Positions 6,357-8,884 of a DNA stretch of 8,884 bases are shown here, piece after piece (within the stretch, counting starts at the first letter, position 1; every line of letters starts with the position of its first letter). The notes below the pieces were generated by a model. That model was not told the DNA's origin and made no database searches. It saw only the letters and a program-made list of their open reading frames with translations. This DNA is from Planctomycetota bacterium (GTDB lineage: Bacteria > Planctomycetota > Phycisphaerae > WQYP01): assembly GCA_021805585.1 (NCBI GenBank), contig JAJZEY010000040.1:1-8884 (forward strand), read 5' to 3'. Both the position numbers and the translations under genes were made by a program.

Positions 6357-7760
6357 GTGGCTGAAGAAAAATTTGATCTGATTATTGTCGGCTCGGGGCC
6401 GGCTGGTTACGTGGCGGCCGTGCGGGCGGCCCAGCTTGGCAAAAAGGTGGCCTGTGTGGAACGCACCGAACTTGGCGGCATTTGCCTCAACTGGGGCTGC
6501 ATTCCCACGAAGGCCCTCATTCAAGACGCCCATTTCATGCATCAGATGACCCATGTCGCTCCCGAATACGGCCTGAAAATTGACACTGCCAAACTCCAAT
6601 GGGACAAAATTGTCGCCCGCAGCCGTGGTACCGCGGCCACCATGCGCAAAGGAATTGAATTCCTTTTCAAGAAAAACAAAGTGACCGCCTTTGTCGGCAA
6701 TGCCTTTGTCAGCAAAGCCGGAACCGTTGAAGTGCGTGACGCATCGGGTAAAAACACCCACACGCTTTCCACGGACAAAATCCTGATCGTCACCGGTGCC
6801 CGCAGCCGCGAATTGTCAGGAATTAAAGCCGATGGCAAGCGAATTATCACCAGCCGCGAGGCTATGATCCTTCCGGAAATTCCCAAACGAATGGTGATTA
6901 TCGGTGCCGGCGCAATTGGAGTGGAATTCGCCTATGTATACAACGCCTTTGGAACCCAGGTTACTCTGGTGGAAATGCTTCCAGATATCTTACCAATTGA
7001 AGATGCGGAAATAAGCGCGGGCCTGCGGACAATTTTTGCAAAACGCGGCATTGATGTCCGCACCCGGACGCGCACTGAAAAAGTTGAACTCACCGACAAA
7101 GCCGCCAAGGTTACACTTCTCGACCAGACAAAAAATACGCAGTCTGTTGTGGAAACGGATGTTGTGCTTCTGGCCGTCGGCGTAACCGGAAATGTCGAAG
7201 GATTATTCGCCCCGCCCGCCCAGCCCCTGGTGGATCGCGGAGCGATTAAAGTCAATAAGGCTTTTGAGACTTCCGTACCGGGAATATATGCCGCCGGCGA
7301 TGTCATCGGTCCGCCCTGGCTCGCCCATGTCGCCAGCATGGAGGCCACCATCGCAGTGGAACGCATGTTCGGCGTTAACAATCGGGAAATGGATTACTCC
7401 CTGATCCCTGGCTGTACCTATTGTTCGCCCCAGGTAGCCAGCGTCGGCCTGACCGAAAGCAAATGTCAGGAAATGGGACTAAAAATTAAGGTCGGAAAAT
7501 ATCGGTTCGCAAACAACGGCAAAGCCCAAGCCATCGGCGAGCCGGATGGAATGGTCAAACTTGTTTTTGACGAAAAGCATGGCGAATTGCTTGGAGCTCA
7601 CATTCTGGGTGCCGAAGCCACTGAAATGCTCGCGGAACTGGTTCTGGCCAAGCGGCTTGAAGCCACCAGCACGGAGCTTTTCACCACCATTCACGCCCAT
7701 CCGACACTTTCAGAAACCATTATGGATGCGGCCGGTGCCGCGGTTGGTTTGGGCCACTAA
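6357..7760 (+). CDS. lpd: Dihydrolipoyl dehydrogenase (E3)
   Basis: This flavoprotein reoxidises dihydrolipoyl groups with NAD+ in the pyruvate, 2-oxoglutarate or branched-chain dehydrogenase complexes and in glycine cleavage. From GTG 6357 it has 467 residues, the usual E3 length. In order: FAD-binding GSGPAG (12-17), redox-active disulfide GGICLNWGCIP with Cys43 and Cys48, NAD-binding GAGAIG (183-188), the second FAD block YAAGDV (311-316), and the dimer-interface HAHPTLSE (446-453) with His448 and Glu453 as the catalytic pair. The HPT/E pair separates it from mercuric and most other disulfide reductases. There is no lipoyl domain and no E1 or E2 gene in the window, so it may be shared between complexes encoded elsewhere. 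lepB follows on the same strand after 85 bases. An open frame runs upstream to ATG 6099, but those residues resemble nothing in E3 and the AAGGAG before the GTG decides the start. Confidence 0.96.
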   Translation: MAEEKFDLIIVGSGPAGYVAAVRAAQLGKKVACVERTELGGICLNWGCIPTKALIQDAHFMHQMTHVAPEYGLKIDTAKLQWDKIVARSRGTAATMRKGIEFLFKKNKVTAFVGNAFVSKAGTVEVRDASGKNTHTLSTDKILIVTGARSRELSGIKADGKRIITSREAMILPEIPKRMVIIGAGAIGVEFAYVYNAFGTQVTLVEMLPDILPIEDAEISAGLRTIFAKRGIDVRTRTRTEKVELTDKAAKVTLLDQTKNTQSVVETDVVLLAVGVTGNVEGLFAPPAQPLVDRGAIKVNKAFETSVPGIYAAGDVIGPPWLAHVASMEATIAVERMFGVNNREMDYSLIPGCTYCSPQVASVGLTESKCQEMGLKIKVGKYRFANNGKAQAIGEPDGMVKLVFDEKHGELLGAHILGAEATEMLAELVLAKRLEATSTELFTTIHAHPTLSETIMDAAGAAVGLGH

Positions 7761-7771
7761 ACGTTTCGTGA

Positions 7772-7806
7772 ACACAACGGGTTCCGCGGTGCGCCGCGAT
7801 TTGTGT
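7772..7806 (+). terminator. Nested inverted repeat after lpd, possible terminator
   Basis: An outer repeat ACACAA (7772-7777) / TTGTGT (7801-7806) encloses an inner hairpin CGCGG-TGCG-CCGCG (7785-7798). It begins 11 bases after the lpd stop. There is no T-run, so factor-independent termination is doubtful. The structure may separate lpd from lepB or protect the lpd mRNA end. Confidence 0.33.
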
Positions 7807-7845
7807 AACTGAATCGACGGACCGGAAAACTTTACGGACTGCTGC

Positions 7846-8884
7846 ATGACTATGACACCTGATGACAACCCCTTCCTGAACCGGCCCAATGCCGCCGCCA
7901 ACCCAATTCCCCAGCCGGCCCCGCAACCGATTCCTCAATCGGTTCCCTCACCGGTTACCAATTCCGCGCAAGCACCCGCCGCGACCACCGACCAGGAATC
8001 CGCAGCTAATTCCTCCGCTAAAATTGCCGTACCGCGCAGCCTCCAGCCCCGCACGAACAATTCACTTCGCGATACGCTGGAAACCGTGATTCTGGCCCTG
8101 ATCCTTGCCTTTACTTTCCGCACCTTTTGCGTAGAAGCCTTCGTTATTCCAACCGGATCCATGGCTCCCACGCTGATGGGTGCCCATTTTCGCGCCATCT
8201 GCCCGCAATGCGGTTACCGCTTCAACGTGAATGCCGATGTCAGCGTTCAATGGCTGCCGGTGGCTAAAAATTTTAACGGCACACTCCAATATAATCTGGC
8301 GCGCGTGCCCAATGGCGAACTTCAAGACCCCTACGCCCTCCCCCTGGCACCTTATATTATGTGTCCGAATTGTCATTATATGATCCCCGTCGATTCACTA
8401 CCCGACAAACCCATTGTGCACCGAAGAGTCCATTGGAGCGGCGAAGTTCCTGTCTCCGGAACAGTCGCTTTTCCGTTCGCCTCCAACGGAGACCATGTGC
8501 TGGTGCAGAAATACCTGTACTGGTTTGAACATCCAAAACGCTGGGATATCGTTGTTTTTCGTGAACCGATGAAAGGAAAGCAGAACTTTATCAAACGTCT
8601 CGTCGGCCTGCCCGGCGAAACGCTGCGTATCGTCGATGGCGATCTGTTTGTGAATGGCAAAATTGCAATTAAGCCGCCCGCAGTCCAACGTGCCACGCTT
8701 CAGATGGTGTACGAAAACGATTATTATCCGCGCGACGCCGGCAAGCCCAGGCGCAACTCCGCCACCTGGAACAGCCCCTGGGTTCCCGCCGGTCCGCCCG
8801 CCATGACCGCGCTATGGAATACCCATGGCCCGACGGTACGATTCAAATCCGGCAAAACCATCACCGCAGGCGCATTGAATTTTG
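7846..8884 (+). CDS. lepB: Signal peptidase I with cysteine-pair insertion, C-terminus cut by window edge
   Basis: Signal peptidase I cleaves signal peptides from exported proteins at the outer face of the cytoplasmic membrane. 346 codons are visible and the frame runs off the right edge. Residues 1-70 are a hydrophilic Pro/Gln/Ala/Ser-rich cytoplasmic tail; about 79-95 form the membrane anchor. The catalytic Ser105 lies in IPTGSMAPTLMG, and the general base Lys250 in FIKRLVGLPGE. Between them is a long insertion (about 112-215) with two CxxC pairs, CPQC (119-122) and CPNC (173-176), which look like a four-cysteine metal-binding knuckle; Escherichia-type LepB lacks this. VDGDLFVNG (263-271) fits the following conserved box. 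The start is ATG 7846 or the in-frame ATG 7852; the Shine-Dalgarno is weak (GGA at 7836-7838). It lies 85 bases after lpd on the same strand with an inverted repeat between. Exported proteins such as the neighbouring esterase would be general substrates. Confidence 0.93.
   Translation, partial: MTMTPDDNPFLNRPNAAANPIPQPAPQPIPQSVPSPVTNSAQAPAATTDQESAANSSAKIAVPRSLQPRTNNSLRDTLETVILALILAFTFRTFCVEAFVIPTGSMAPTLMGAHFRAICPQCGYRFNVNADVSVQWLPVAKNFNGTLQYNLARVPNGELQDPYALPLAPYIMCPNCHYMIPVDSLPDKPIVHRRVHWSGEVPVSGTVAFPFASNGDHVLVQKYLYWFEHPKRWDIVVFREPMKGKQNFIKRLVGLPGETLRIVDGDLFVNGKIAIKPPAVQRATLQMVYENDYYPRDAGKPRRNSATWNSPWVPAGPPAMTALWNTHGPTVRFKSGKTITAGALNF
7900..7959 (+). repeat. Degenerate 12-bp coding repeat in the lepB N-terminus
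   Basis: Five consecutive four-residue units at residues 19-38 read NPIP, QPAP, QPIP, QSVP and SPVT, giving a 12-bp period at DNA level with diverged codons. It forms part of the disordered Pro/Gln-rich tail before the membrane anchor. Repeat slippage followed by drift is a likely origin. Confidence 0.55.

Noticed and set aside
1..8884. CRISPR, tRNA/rRNA, insertion sequence, prophage, toxin-antitoxin or defence module
   Set aside because: I found no direct-repeat/spacer array, no tRNA-like fold, no transposase or integrase motif, and no paired small ORFs of that type on either strand.

Overview
The window carries six protein-coding genes, two of them cut by the window edges. It looks like chromosomal DNA of moderately high GC from a free-living bacterium. 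The likeliest source is a planctomycete of the Phycisphaerae type. This is inferred from the mix of single, non-operonic housekeeping genes beside exported polysaccharide-active enzymes and from a signal peptidase I with a cysteine-pair insertion. No 16S rRNA or other marker is present to prove it.

Layout, left to right. (1) 1-945, minus: a ROK-family (Mlc/NagC-like) transcriptional repressor whose C-terminal end lies outside the window. (2) 946-1411: a 466-base gap with an in-frame open extension of the repressor frame, a degenerate 12-bp tandem repeat, an AT-rich promoter-like element and a perfect 12-bp palindrome. (3) 1412-3040, minus: an exported sialate O-acetylesterase-family (SASA) carbohydrate esterase. 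(4) 3041-3417: a divergent intergenic region with two overlapping, mutually exclusive hairpins. (5) 3418-4644, plus: argJ (ornithine acetyltransferase). (6) 4645-4706: a short convergent gap with two GC-rich hairpins. (7) 4707-6107, minus: a Tat-exported GH30-like glycoside hydrolase. (8) 6108-6356: a divergent intergenic region. (9) 6357-7760, plus: lpd (dihydrolipoyl dehydrogenase), starting at GTG behind a strong Shine-Dalgarno. (10) 7846-8884, plus: lepB (signal peptidase I), cut by the right edge.

The minus-strand genes form a plausible carbohydrate theme: a sugar-sensing repressor, an exported deacetylase and an exported endo-glycanase of the kind that cuts beta-linked galactan or a similar polymer. 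They are probably not one transcript, because argJ sits between the esterase and the hydrolase on the other strand and the gap between esterase and repressor is large. The plus-strand genes (argJ, lpd, lepB) are housekeeping: arginine biosynthesis, 2-oxoacid dehydrogenase complexes or glycine cleavage, and preprotein processing.

I see no CRISPR array, tRNA, rRNA, transposase, phage gene or toxin/defence module. The most interesting signals are small: the switch-like leader of argJ, the repeat-bearing N-terminal extension of the repressor, and the cysteine-pair insertion of the signal peptidase.
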